From an uncultured Bryobacteraceae bacterium (GTDB lineage Bacteria; Acidobacteriota; Terriglobia; Bryobacterales; Bryobacteraceae), in contig CALJAM010000027.1 in assembly GCA_938027685.1 (NCBI GenBank), positions 1 through 50,507 on the forward strand: DNA of 50,507 nucleotides, written 5' to 3'. The first letter of the stretch is position 1, and every line of letters starts with the position of its first letter. The position numbers and the translations under genes were made by a program. A model generated the notes under the pieces. It was given only the letters and a program-made list of their open reading frames with translations, searched no databases and was not told the DNA's origin. Positions 9,456 to 19,080 of this stretch are shown here, in pieces.

Positions 9456-10417
9456 AAACGCTAGCCGACATCATGGGCCGGGTTTCAGTGCCGCTGGTCA
9501 CGCCTTTTTACGAAGATGAAACGGTGAACCATGAGGCGCTGGCCCGGCTGGTGGACTTTGTCATTACACGTAATTTTTGCGATTCGATCATCGTCACAGG
9601 CACGACCGGCGAGTTCTACGCGCTCGACGACGAGGAACGGATTGCGATCTGGAAGACGGCGCTCGAGGCGGTCGGCGGACGGGTTCCGCTGGTCGCCGGT
9701 GTGGGCGCAGCGAGCACCCGCGCTGCGGTGAGGTTCACGCAGCTGGCCGAGCGGATGGGCTTCGACGTGGTCATGTGCGTGATGCCCTACTACTCGCGCC
9801 CCACGCAGGAAGGACTCTATCGCCATGTGGAGGCGGTCGCGCGCTCGACGAGCTTGCCGGTCCTTCTCTACAACATTCCGCTGTTCACGGGCGTAAACCT
9901 GGAACCGGCGACGCTAGAGCGGCTGGTTGCCATTCCGAATATCCGCGGGATCAAGGAGGAGGCCGGCATTCAGCCCACCCAGGCCACCGAGTTCGCGCTG
10001 CGCACGCCGCCCGATTTCTCGATCTACTGCGGCGACGACACCATGGTGCTACAGGTGCTGCCGCAGCGCGGCGTGGGCGTGGTGAGCGGAGGCAGCCAGG
10101 CCATCGGAAACTGGATGAAGGCTCTCATTGCCGCCTACTACGCAGGGGACAATGAAAACGCATCGCGCATTTACTTCCGCCTGGCGCCGTTCTTTGCCTC
10201 ACTGAACCAGAACGGGCGCATCAACCCTATTCCCATCCTCCGGGCCGCCATCGAGGTGGTCTCCGGCATCAGGATCGGGCCGCCGCGCAGGCCACAGCTT
10301 CCGGCGACCGAGGAGGAAATGCGCGTGACCGGCGCCATCGTGCGCCGGCTGGCCGAGGAGGAGCCGTACCAGATCGTAGGAGCGAGTTCGAACAAGCAGA
10401 CAGGACGGACCCGTTGA
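9452..10417 (+). CDS. dihydrodipicolinate synthase / N-acetylneuraminate lyase family protein
   Basis: A 321-residue Schiff-base class I aldolase of the DapA/NanA superfamily. The pyruvate-binding GTTGEF motif is at 50-55, the catalytic Tyr at 140 (LLYNIP), and the Schiff-base Lys at 168 (RGIKEEAG). Members retro-aldol cleave or condense keto acids such as sialic acid, 2-keto-3-deoxy sugar acids or 4-hydroxy-2-oxoglutarate, or make dihydrodipicolinate. Placement after an IclR regulator and before a receptor and glycosidase-like genes argues for a catabolic sugar-acid role rather than lysine synthesis. The family is certain; the substrate is inferred. The ATG overlaps the IclR stop by 4 bases. 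Confidence 0.88.
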   Translation: MKTLADIMGRVSVPLVTPFYEDETVNHEALARLVDFVITRNFCDSIIVTGTTGEFYALDDEERIAIWKTALEAVGGRVPLVAGVGAASTRAAVRFTQLAERMGFDVVMCVMPYYSRPTQEGLYRHVEAVARSTSLPVLLYNIPLFTGVNLEPATLERLVAIPNIRGIKEEAGIQPTQATEFALRTPPDFSIYCGDDTMVLQVLPQRGVGVVSGGSQAIGNWMKALIAAYYAGDNENASRIYFRLAPFFASLNQNGRINPIPILRAAIEVVSGIRIGPPRRPQLPATEEEMRVTGAIVRRLAEEEPYQIVGASSNKQTGRTR

Positions 10418-10452
10418 GCGGGGCAGCGGGCCCGGCCGAGGAGGGTAAGGCA

Positions 10453-13400
10453 ATGTCGAGGCTTCGTTTGCAGGCTGTCGCGACGGCTTGCGTTGCCGTC
10501 TTTTTCGTTCTCATCGCCCCGCCTTCGCGGGCCTTCGCACAGGGGGCGGCGCTGGGCTCCATCAGCGGCCGCGTAGTGGATCCTTCGCAGGCTCCTGTGC
10601 CCGCGGCGACGGTGACCGCCGTTAACGACCGGACGGGCGCGGTCTCTTCGGCCGCGACCACGGCGGAAGGCTACTACGCCATCCGCTTTCTTCCCCCGGC
10701 ATTTACACGGTCACCGTGACCAAGGAAGGCTTCCAGAAGGCCGTCCAACCCAACGTGATCGTGGAGACCGCATCGCACCCCACCGTGAACTTCACGCTGG
10801 CGCTGGGCGCGGTGACCCAAACCGTCACCGTGACCGAGCAGGTGGGCATGGTGGAGACGCAGAGTGCCGATAAAGGCGCCATCATCGATAACATCCGCAT
10901 GGCCAATACCCCCTCGCAGGGGCGAAACATCATGGGTATCGTGTGGACGGCGGCGGGCGTGACCGTCACCACGAACGCCAAGAGCTTCACGCCTTACGAC
11001 AACTCCGGCTCCACCTCGATGTCCATCAGCGGCGGGCCGCCCAGATCCAACGAGATGGTGATCGACGGGGTGCCCAACCGCGGCGGCACCGAGGGCGGGC
11101 TCTACGGCACCATCCCCACGCAGGAAACCGTGGCCGAGATGAAAGTGCTGACCAGCGCCTACAGCGCCGAGTACGGCCGCACGACGGGCGGCGTGATCAA
11201 CGTCACCACCAAGTCGGGCGGCAACTCCTATCACGGCGAGCTTTATACCTACAACCGCAGCACCGGACTGGCAGCCAACACCTTCGAGCGCAATCTCGCG
11301 GGCCAGCCCAAACTGCCGGTCCACTTCAACACGTTCGGCGGCCTGGTCAACGGCCCCGTCTTCCGCAACAAGCTCTTCTTCAGCAGCGGTTACCAGCGCT
11401 TGCACTCGGGCAGCAAGAAAAGCTATGCGGGACACGTGCCCACTGAAGCCGAACGAAACGGCGATTTCACCGACACTTGGTACAACAACAAAGGCCAGAA
11501 GGCGCAGGTCGTCATTTACGATCCCTGGAGCGTCACTTACAACCCACAGACAGGACGTTACAACCGTCAGCCCTTTTTGGTCACCAGCGGCCGCAACGCG
11601 ATCCCGGCCAGCCGGATCAACCCGGTGCCCAAAGCTTTCTGGAAGTACATTCCTCTGCCGAACGCTCCCGGGGATCCCATTACTCGGGCGAATAATTACG
11701 TCCCCTCGGGAGGCAACGCCCGCGCCGATTTCAGCGAATACTCCAACCGGATAGACTGGAACCTCAACGATTCCACGCGTTTCACGGTACGCCACATCCG
11801 GAACAACTTCAATTCCTATGATGTGGAATTTTATCCGGGCGCCGCGGATCCCAACACGGGCTTTCCCTTCACGCGCGCCAATCACAACCTCGTGGTGGAT
11901 CTGACCCGCACGCTCTCGCCCACGAGCGTTCTGAATTTCCGCGCGGGTCTGCAGCGCTACCTGACGGCCAACCGCAACTACAAGCGCGGCCAGGTGACGC
12001 CCAAGGATCTTGGATTCAGCTCGACGTTCGTGGCGCAGGCCTCGCCTTTCTTCCCTTATTTCGATTTCGGCGGCAGTACGCTAGGTAGCGCGGCCTTTAC
12101 CGGCGCGGGACAAGGCTCGGGCAACTTCACGCCCGACCAGATCAACAACGTGGACGGCACCTGGTCGAAGATCGTCGGGCGGCATGTCCTGAAGATCGGC
12201 GGCCAGGGTCGTTTGGAAAGGACCTATGATATTCGCGCCGGTTACGACGCAGGCGCCTTCAGCTTCCGTTCCACGGCCACCAACCTGGATCCGCAGGTGA
12301 CCGATCCGGGCGCCGGCGATCCGGTGGCTTCGTTCTTGTTAGGCGTCGGCCAGGCCTGGATCGATGTCAACGCCGCGCCGGCACGCCAGGGCAAGAGCCT
12401 CGGCTTGTTCATCCAGGATGACATCAACGTCACGCCGAGGCTGAAGCTGAATCTCGGTCTGCGGTGGGATTGGAACGGCCCCATGACCGACCGCTTCAAC
12501 GCGATGACGGGAGCCTTCGACGAGACGGCCCCCAGTCCGCTGGCCGACAAGGTGCGCAACGCCAAGGGCGTCGAAAGCTGCCCGGCGTGCAAGGACCTGC
12601 GGGGCGGGTTGACGTTCCCCGGCGTGGACGGGCGCCCGCGGCATGTCTACGATTCCACGTTCAGGAACTTCGGCCCCCGCATCGGCTTTGCTTACTCACC
12701 GGAGGCGAAGACGGTGTTGCGCGGGGGCTTCGGTTTCTTCTACGGACCCATCTGGTACGATCCCGGCCAACCGGCCGGCTTCAGCCAGCGCACTTACTCG
12801 ATACCCTTCGACTCGAACTGGATGCCGTTGCATCTGATCGACAATCCGTTCCCCAACGGCTTGCTGCCTGTGACCAAGGCAGGCCTGGGACTGGCGACCA
12901 ACATCGGGGGCTCGGTCAGCTTCGTGGATCCGCATACCCGCGAGCCGCGCTCGGTGCAGGCAAGTCTGGAAATTCAACGTCAACTGCCCTGGAGCATCCT
13001 GGTGAGTGCCGCTTACACGTTCAACCGGGTGGATCGCCTGCCGGTGGATCGCGAGCTTAACACCCTGACCGAACAGCAGTTCACCAGCGGCGCCGCCGTG
13101 CTCAATCGTCGGGTCGATAATCCTTTCGCCGGTCTCGTTCCAGGGTACGCTCTCAACCAGCCCACCATCGCCTACTCGCAGTTGATCAGACCCTTCCCGC
13201 ATTTTACGAGTGTGGTCAAGCGATATGTGCCGATCGGCGATTCGCGCTATGACGGGTTACAGATTCATGTGACTAAACGCTACAGCCACGGTCTCAGCAT
13301 GAGTCTCGCCTACACGATCTCCAAGAAGCTGGGCCACTACGGCTACCAGAATTCCTTCGACAATTTCTTAGAAAAGACCATTGACATATACGACATTCCG

Positions 13401-13934
13401 CAGGTCTTCGTGCCCAACGGCTCCTGGGAGTTGCCCTTCGGGCGCGGCAAGTATGTGGCGCGCGAAGTGCCGGCCTGGCTGGACCGCATCATCGGCGGCT
13501 GGCAGCTCAATTGGCTCATCCGGATCCAGAAAGGCCGGCCGTTCCAGTTGGCTGCCGACGCCATCCCGGTGCCGGGCGTCGACCCCAAGGCGGTGCCCGG
13601 CGGGCAACGTTTGGACCAGTGGATCAACCGCGCAGCCTTCGAGCGCAACACCGATCCCTACCGCCCGCGGCGTTGGTCCTCGATCAGCGGTCGGTTGCGC
13701 ACGCCGCCCATTCACAACTTTGACCTGGGCGTAACGAAAAACAACCGCATCACCGAGAAGGTGAACTTTCAGGTGATGGGCCTGTTCATCAATGCCTTCA
13801 ACACGCCGCAGTGGTGGGACGGGCCGAGTCGCTGCTCCAGCCCGTCTCAATCCTGCTTCGGGCAGATCGCCGGCTTTAACACGCAGACGAATCTGCCTCG
13901 CCAGATCCAACTGGCAGGGAGGATCACGTTTTGA
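10453..13934 (+). pseudogene. Oar-like TonB-dependent receptor, frameshifted
   Basis: The reading frame of a receptor of about 1160 residues is broken by one missing base near 10698, in the run TTCCCCCGGC. The first part (from the ATG at 10453, with GAGGAGGG just upstream) encodes the signal peptide and most of the carboxypeptidase-regulatory-like domain, then runs into a TGA at 10717-10719. Restoring one G gives FLPPGIYTVTVTKEGF, the usual end of that domain, and joins the second frame (10716-13934). That frame carries the plug and barrel to a terminal IQLAGRITF. The second part alone could begin only at GTG 10716 and would lack export signals. The gene is either a recent pseudogene or contains a sequencing or assembly error. 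The rest of the frame is undamaged, which fits either explanation. Confidence 0.85.
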
Positions 13935-14887
13935 TCCGGACGCCGCGCATTCCCCGCGTGCGCACGTCCGGTCGCGGGGCGGGCTCCCGCCCGCCCCGCG
14001 CCTGGATGATCGCGCTCGTCTTTCTTGCCGCCGCGTCTCCGGCTCGTCAGGCGCCCTATCGCCGACTCGCGCAGTGGCAAGCCGGACCCGAGGTGCGAGA
14101 AGTCCACTCTCTCTGCTTCGATCTCAATGGCAACCTTATTCTGGTTGACAGCGTCGCCTCGCGTGTGCACCGCTACAGCCCGCACGGGCATCGACTCGCC
14201 GAGATCGGCCGCGGCCCCGGCAGCGGACCGGGGCAGTTCGCCGGTCCGCGCGATTGCAAAGTGGCCGGCTCGGGCGAGATCTTCATCTCCGACGGCAACA
14301 ATCAACGCATCCAGGTCTTCGATCAGGAGGGCCGTTTCCTGCGCGCCTTCGGAAGCAAGGGTAAAGGCCCGGGGCAGCTACTTCGCGCCCATGCGCTTGA
14401 TTTCGGTCCCGACGGCAACCTCTATCTGGTGGACGTGGACAATAGTCGAGTGATCGTCTTCGATCCCGCCGGCAAGTTTCTGAGCGCCTGGGGCAAGCCG
14501 GGCAAAGGCCCGGGCCTCTTCAACGCCCCGCACGGGCTGGGCTTCGACGCCGAAGGCAACCTGTTCGTGTCCAATTACTACGGTCCTTGCCAGAAATACA
14601 CCGCACGTGGCAAGTTGCTGCTGGAGTTCGCGCCGGCCGGCTTTCGCGGCTGGGCATTCTTCCACGCCATGGCTACCGACTCCGAGGGCAACGTGTATCT
14701 GGCTGCACGAGACGAAAGCCGCAAGCGCAACGCGGTCGTGATGTTTGACAACCGAGGGCGTTTCCTGCGCGAATGGTCCCCGCAGGAAGGACGCACGGTC
14801 AAGACTGTCGCCGTCGATCGGCAGGGCCGCGTTTACATGGCGGTGGACGGCAAAGACTTTCACGGGATCGAGATTTTTGGTCCCTGA
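13931..14887 (+). CDS. NHL-repeat six-bladed beta-propeller protein, exported
   Basis: A 318-residue protein with a basic N-terminus, a hydrophobic segment (about 26-37, MIALVFLAAASP) and repeated NHL blades. Examples are GQFAGPRDCKVAGSGEIFIS, DGNLYLVDVDNSRVIVFD and EGNLFVSNYYG, spaced about 45 residues apart. The start is TTG at 13931, overlapping the receptor stop, with GGGAGG at 13917-13922. An ATG at 14006, just before the hydrophobic segment, is an alternative. NHL propellers bind ligands or proteins, and some are lyases or hydrolases. No catalytic residues are assignable here. Its place in the operon suggests a periplasmic binding or structural role in substrate handling. Confidence 0.75.
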   Translation: MIRTPRIPRVRTSGRGAGSRPPRAWMIALVFLAAASPARQAPYRRLAQWQAGPEVREVHSLCFDLNGNLILVDSVASRVHRYSPHGHRLAEIGRGPGSGPGQFAGPRDCKVAGSGEIFISDGNNQRIQVFDQEGRFLRAFGSKGKGPGQLLRAHALDFGPDGNLYLVDVDNSRVIVFDPAGKFLSAWGKPGKGPGLFNAPHGLGFDAEGNLFVSNYYGPCQKYTARGKLLLEFAPAGFRGWAFFHAMATDSEGNVYLAARDESRKRNAVVMFDNRGRFLREWSPQEGRTVKTVAVDRQGRVYMAVDGKDFHGIEIFGP

Positions 14888-14902
14888 AAGGGGGAACCGT
14901 CG

Positions 14903-16132
14903 GTGACAGCCGGATGGCTCATCGGCTTTCTGGCCGCGGCCGCGGCCGCCTATGACGGTTTCATCCGGCAGGGCGAACGGGCGCTGTTCCCGATCGGCAG
15001 CTATGAGCTGCCACGCGACGACGCCGAGCTGCGGGCCATGGCGCAGACCGGCTTCAATCTGGTGCGCTGCCGCAACCGGATCGAACTCGATCGCGCACAG
15101 GCCGCAGGTCTTCAATGCTGGACGCCGCTGCCTTTGCAGCTCGGTCCCGGCGACGACCGTCTCCGCCAAGCCGTGGCATCGGTGAAGGATCATCCCGCGC
15201 TGGCCGTTTGGGAAGGCCCTGACGAAATCGTCTGGAACTTCACGGCCTTCAGCGGTCTGTTCCGTAACGGTACCTACGCCATGCCGGACGAGTGGTGGCG
15301 TCAGACCCCGCGCGCTATCGAGTTCTCCGAACGACGGGCGGCCGAGATCCTGCCCAAGCTTCGCGCCGCCATCGAATGGTTGCGGCAGGAGGATCCGCAC
15401 AGGCGCCCGGTGTGGATCAACGAGGCCGCGCGCAGCGACCTGAAATTCATACGGCGCTACGTGGACCTCGTCCAGATCACCGGCTGCGACATTTATCCCA
15501 TTCACGCGCACCGGCGCGAGCCGCTCGCGGTCGCCGACTACACGGAACGCTACAAACGCGTCGGGCGCGGGCGGCCGGTGTGGATGGTGCTGCAAGGTTT
15601 CGCGTGGGGCGAGCTGCCAGGGCAACGCGAGGCGGTGGCGTACCCGAGCTTCGCCGAGACACGACTGATGGCTTGGGCGGCCATCGCTCACGGGGCGAGG
15701 GCCGTTCTTTATTGGGGAATGGACGCCGCGCCCCCCGCCGCCGCGTTCCGTGAATCGCTTTATGCCATGGCCGCCGAATTGGCCGCATTGCAGCCTTTCC
15801 TGACCGCGTCCGACGTTCCCGAGGCGCGCCTTGAGGTGATCGATTCGGAAGCCTTCGACAGGCCCGCGCGCGGCGTACGGATGATGGTGCGCCGTGCGGG
15901 CGCCGAGTGGCTCGTAGTCCTGGTCAACGAAGACGATCGCCCGCACATGGGAGTCGTGATCGGCGGACTCGGCGACCTGAAGCGACTCGAGCTGCTTTAC
16001 GGCGTCGAGGTCGCGGACGTCGAAAACGGCGAGTTCGTCACCCGTTTGATGCCGTTCGAGGTCAAGATCTTCGCTACGAGCCGCAGGTGGGAAACGCCCC
16101 GGCGCGAAGGCCGGGCTTACCCTGGTCAATGA
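14903..16132 (+). CDS. TIM-barrel glycosidase-like protein, paralogue A
   Basis: A 409-residue protein with a short N-terminal hydrophobic stretch (about 3-16), probably exported. The body resembles clan A type glycoside hydrolases: alternating beta/alpha segments, an acidic cluster VWEGPDEI (E104, D107, E108) at a strand end, CDIYPIH near the middle, and an FAW...YPSFAETRLMAW...VLYWG block in the C-terminal half. The next gene is a clear paralogue sharing these blocks. I could not match it to a named family. The start is GTG at 14903 with AGGGGG 9 bases upstream. It overlaps the next gene by 4 bases. A hydrolase acting on the compound handled by this operon is inferred. Confidence 0.55.
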   Translation: MTAGWLIGFLAAAAAAYDGFIRQGERALFPIGSYELPRDDAELRAMAQTGFNLVRCRNRIELDRAQAAGLQCWTPLPLQLGPGDDRLRQAVASVKDHPALAVWEGPDEIVWNFTAFSGLFRNGTYAMPDEWWRQTPRAIEFSERRAAEILPKLRAAIEWLRQEDPHRRPVWINEAARSDLKFIRRYVDLVQITGCDIYPIHAHRREPLAVADYTERYKRVGRGRPVWMVLQGFAWGELPGQREAVAYPSFAETRLMAWAAIAHGARAVLYWGMDAAPPAAAFRESLYAMAAELAALQPFLTASDVPEARLEVIDSEAFDRPARGVRMMVRRAGAEWLVVLVNEDDRPHMGVVIGGLGDLKRLELLYGVEVADVENGEFVTRLMPFEVKIFATSRRWETPRREGRAYPGQ

Positions 16133-17331
16133 CGCGTCGCGAGTTTCTCGCCCTCCCGCCGGCCCTCGCGGCTCGCCTGCCCTCGATCCGCATCGAGGGC
16201 GACGGCATGCTCGCCATCGACGGTAAGCGCACCTTCGTGGTCGGACTTTACCAGTTACCGCGGGGGGCGGACGCCTGGCGTCAGGCGGCGCAGGCGGGAT
16301 TCAACGTGGTGCGCGCGAGCCCGGCGGACTTGCCGCGGCTGCGCGAAAACGGGCTGTACGGATGGATCGCGCTGGGCTCGATTCGGCGCGGACGCGAAGC
16401 CGAAGACGAGACGCGCATCCGCACGACAGTCGAGGCCTGTCGCCACGACCCGACGCTGCTCTTCTGGGAAACCGAAGATGAGCCGACTTTCGTATGGCAG
16501 AAGCCCGATGCACTCCGTGTGCCGCCCGAGCAAATCATCCGCACGCGCCGCTTCGTCGCAAAGCTCGATCCGGCACGTCCTTTCTATCTGAATCATTCGC
16601 CCACGCATCTGGAGTCCACGCTGCGACTCTACAATGAGGGCGCCGAAATCGTTGCGACCGACATCTACCCGGTCATCCCGACGGGCATCCGGCCGCTGTA
16701 CGCACTATGGCCCGAGGGGAGGCACGGAGACCTCCTGAACTGTTACATCAGCCAGGTGGGCCAGTATGCCGACAAGATGCGCCGCGTTGCCGGCCGCGGG
16801 CGGGCGGTCTTCATGGTCCTGCAAGCCTTCGCATGGGAAAATCTCAGGGAAAAGAGCCGCGACCTGCGCATGGTGCTGTATCCCACGTTCGAGGAAACGC
16901 GCTTCATGGCCTGGCAGGCGGTGGTCCACGGGGTAAACGGGGTTCTCTACTGGGGTCTTGCGCATAATCCGCCGGACGCGCCGGTCTGGGGACATCTCCA
17001 ATCGATCGCCGCGGAATTTCGCCTCTTGCGGCAAGAGCTGGCGGCGCAAGCGGTGCGACTCGACCTCGAGCTGGAGTATCACGACACGGGGCACAGCCTG
17101 GACCGCGGAATCGAATGGTTGGTCAAATCCGGTCGCGAGGGGTTGCTGTTGGTTGCGGTCAACGCGGACCCCAATCCCGTCGAGGTGACGTTCCGCGCTC
17201 CTGCGCCCTGGCGGTCAGCCGAGGAGTTGCGCGTCGCCGCGCCGCGGGCGAGCCCGGCGCAAGCGTTGCGCGCCCGCTTCGAGCCTTTCCAGGTGCGAAT
17301 CTGGCGGTTGAGAAATCAGACCCGCTCTTGA
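16129..17331 (+). CDS. TIM-barrel glycosidase-like protein, paralogue B
   Basis: A 400-residue paralogue of the preceding protein. The N-terminus MTRREFLALPPALAA looks like a Tat signal (twin Arg at 3-4), so export as a folded enzyme is possible. The acidic cluster FWETEDEPTF (E114, E116, D117, E118) aligns with VWEGPDEI of paralogue A. The ATDIYPV and FAWENL...YPTFEETRFMAW...VLYWG blocks also align. DEP resembles the acid/base NEP motif of clan A glycosidases with Asn replaced by Asp. The ATG at 16129 overlaps the upstream stop (ATGA). The gene ends convergently with efp, overlapping it by 16 bases. Fold assignment is moderate and activity unproven. Confidence 0.55.
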   Translation: MTRREFLALPPALAARLPSIRIEGDGMLAIDGKRTFVVGLYQLPRGADAWRQAAQAGFNVVRASPADLPRLRENGLYGWIALGSIRRGREAEDETRIRTTVEACRHDPTLLFWETEDEPTFVWQKPDALRVPPEQIIRTRRFVAKLDPARPFYLNHSPTHLESTLRLYNEGAEIVATDIYPVIPTGIRPLYALWPEGRHGDLLNCYISQVGQYADKMRRVAGRGRAVFMVLQAFAWENLREKSRDLRMVLYPTFEETRFMAWQAVVHGVNGVLYWGLAHNPPDAPVWGHLQSIAAEFRLLRQELAAQAVRLDLELEYHDTGHSLDRGIEWLVKSGREGLLLVAVNADPNPVEVTFRAPAPWRSAEELRVAAPRASPAQALRARFEPFQVRIWRLRNQTRS

Positions 17332-17873
17332 TACGTTCCTTCGGCCGTATTCACCCGCACTTTGTCGCCTTGGTTGACGAAGGGTGGGACCTGGATGACG
17401 AGGCCGGTTTCCAAACGCGCGGGTTTGGTCACGCTCGAGGCCGTGGCGCTGCGCAGCCCCGGCTCGGTTTCCACCACAGTCAGATCCACGGTTGGCGGCA
17501 ATTCGACGCTGACCGGCTCGCCTTCGTGGAAGAGCACGGTCACCTGAAGCTGCGGAACCAGGTATTGGATGGCGTCGCCCAGCACCGACTTGTCCAGGTG
17601 GATCTGCTCGAACGTCTCGCTGTTCATGAAATAGTAGGTGTCGCCGTCGGCGTACAGAAACTCGAAGTCATGTTGCTCGAGCGTGGCGCGCTCCACACGA
17701 TCCTCGGAGGCGAACTTGTGTTCGATCATGGTCTGGTTACGCAGGTTGCGCATTTTCGCCTGGACGAAGCCGCGTTTGTTACCGGGCGTGCGGTGATAGA
17801 CGCTGAAAATCGAATACAGCTCGCCGTTGAAGCGTATGATCATGCCGGGACGCAGCTGCGTGGCGTAAATCAT
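17316..17873 (-). CDS. efp: elongation factor P
   Basis: A 185-residue EF-P of normal length, with an N-terminal KOW-like domain (about 1-62) and two OB folds (about 66-128 and 129-185). It promotes peptide bond formation at polyproline stalls in the ribosomal E site. The functional loop reads TPGNKRGF, so the residue aligned with the modified Lys34 of E. coli is Asn32, followed by Lys33 and Arg34. This rules out beta-lysylation or rhamnosylation at the usual position. The C-terminal signature around GLRSATASSVTKPARLETG and VPPFVNQGDKVRVNTAEG is canonical. The ATG at 17873 is preceded by CAGGAG. It is the last gene of a minus-strand run, 82 bases after the htrA-like gene, and may have its own promoter. 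Confidence 0.95.
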   Translation of the reverse strand: MIYATQLRPGMIIRFNGELYSIFSVYHRTPGNKRGFVQAKMRNLRNQTMIEHKFASEDRVERATLEQHDFEFLYADGDTYYFMNSETFEQIHLDKSVLGDAIQYLVPQLQVTVLFHEGEPVSVELPPTVDLTVVETEPGLRSATASSVTKPARLETGLVIQVPPFVNQGDKVRVNTAEGTYQERV

Positions 17874-17920
17874 CGCTCAAGACACTCCTGACTGCGAGGC
17901 TCCTGGTGGGTTCAACCCGT

Positions 17921-17926
17921 ATTGTA
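17921..17926 (-). promoter_or_regulatory. possible -10 element for efp
   Basis: TACAAT on the minus strand lies about 50 bases upstream of the efp ATG, in the 82-base gap after the HtrA-like gene. The expected -35 position shows no good match, so this is tentative. Confidence 0.3.
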
Positions 17927-17955
17927 GCAACTGGGCGCGGTCGGATGCACCGCTG

Positions 17956-19080
17956 CTAACCGAGCGGCACCTTCACCTTCATCGTCCGGCCGTCGCGGTA
18001 AATGGTCAACTCAAGAGTATCGCCGGGCCGCTTGCGGCTGAGCGCCGATGTGATGGCATCGCGGCGGCCCGCCACCGGCCGCCCGTCCACAGCGATGATC
18101 AGATCGCCGCCCACGGGGATGCGGTAGTTATAGATCACCACGCGGCGGGTTGCGCCGCGAAGTCCCGCGCGAGCTGCGGGCGAACCCGGCTCCACCTCGA
18201 TGATGAGCAGCCCGCCCTCGACCGGCAGTTCGAGCAGTTCGGCCAAGTCGCCCGAGACCGGCAGCACGCTCACGCCGAGGCGCGGCGCCGGGCGCCCTTT
18301 GGTCTGGTACCACTCCAGCATCAGCTTCGCCCGGTTGATGGGAATGGCGAAGCCGATACCGATGTTGCCGCCAGGTCCCAGAATCGCGGTGTTGATGCCG
18401 ATCACGTTGCCGGCCGAATCGAGCAGGGGGCCGCCCGAATTGCCCGGGTTGATCGCGGCGTCGGTCTGAATCATGTCCTCCAGCGTGCGGTCGGCGTCGC
18501 TGATCGAGCGGTGCAAGGCGCTCACCACGCCGGTCGTCAGAGTGCCCGCGAGGCCGAAAGGATTCCCGATGGCCAGCACTTTCTGGCCCACCTGAAGGGT
18601 GTCGGAGTTGCCCAGCTTCAAGAAGGGCAGCTTCTTGCGCGGCGTGATCTTGATGAGCGCCAGGTCGCTGCGCGGATCGTTGGCCAGGATCTGGGCCCGG
18701 TACCGGCTCTGATCATGCAGGGTGACTTGCAGCTCGCGTGGGTCGCCCTCGATGACGTGGCTGTTGGTCAGGATGAGGCCGTCTTCGCTGATGAGAAAGC
18801 CCGATCCGGCGCCCCGCTTCGGGACGATCTGGAAAAACCACGTCTCCTCGTAGACGACGCTGGTGATGTTGACCGTCGCCGGCGCCGCGGCGTTGTAGAT
18901 TTCGATATTGTTTCGCTCGCCCGGATCCAGTGCGGGGACCGCCGCCGTCTCGGTGTAAAGGGCCGAAGCCGGGCGCGGACTGGAGCCCAGTACCCGTCGC
19001 GGATTCCACTCCGCCACCGTAGTCAGATACACGAAGGCGCCCGCAATCAGCGCGCCGAAAAGCAACAATCTCGGTTTCAT
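17956..19080 (-). CDS. HtrA/DegP-like serine protease with PDZ domain
   Basis: A 374-residue membrane-anchored periplasmic protease. One N-terminal transmembrane segment (about 4-22) acts as the anchor. The trypsin-like domain (about 60-250) carries the catalytic triad His108 (LTNSHVI), Asp139 (PRSDLALIKI) and Ser215 (INPGNSGGPLL). A single PDZ domain (about 270-370) follows, with a carboxylate-binding region and a GGDLIIAVDGRPV strand. The single PDZ and membrane anchor resemble DegS more than DegP, but a sigmaE-style role cannot be inferred. It overlaps coaE by 4 bases, so the two are co-translated. Confidence 0.92.
   Translation of the reverse strand: MKPRLLLFGALIAGAFVYLTTVAEWNPRRVLGSSPRPASALYTETAAVPALDPGERNNIEIYNAAAPATVNITSVVYEETWFFQIVPKRGAGSGFLISEDGLILTNSHVIEGDPRELQVTLHDQSRYRAQILANDPRSDLALIKITPRKKLPFLKLGNSDTLQVGQKVLAIGNPFGLAGTLTTGVVSALHRSISDADRTLEDMIQTDAAINPGNSGGPLLDSAGNVIGINTAILGPGGNIGIGFAIPINRAKLMLEWYQTKGRPAPRLGVSVLPVSGDLAELLELPVEGGLLIIEVEPGSPAARAGLRGATRRVVIYNYRIPVGGDLIIAVDGRPVAGRRDAITSALSRKRPGDTLELTIYRDGRTMKVKVPLG

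Noticed and set aside
10690-10719. Programmed ribosomal frameshift in the second receptor
   Set aside because: Re-entry needs a -1 slip, but the site TTCCCCCGGC is not a good X-XXY-YYZ heptamer. One missing base is the simpler explanation.
14378-16129. 583-codon open frame on the minus strand
   Set aside because: Antisense to the NHL and paralogue A genes, both of which show clear protein patterns. Similar long shadow frames lie at 35096-36655, 36324-37730 and 38221-39747 on the minus strand and 44802-46100 on the plus strand.
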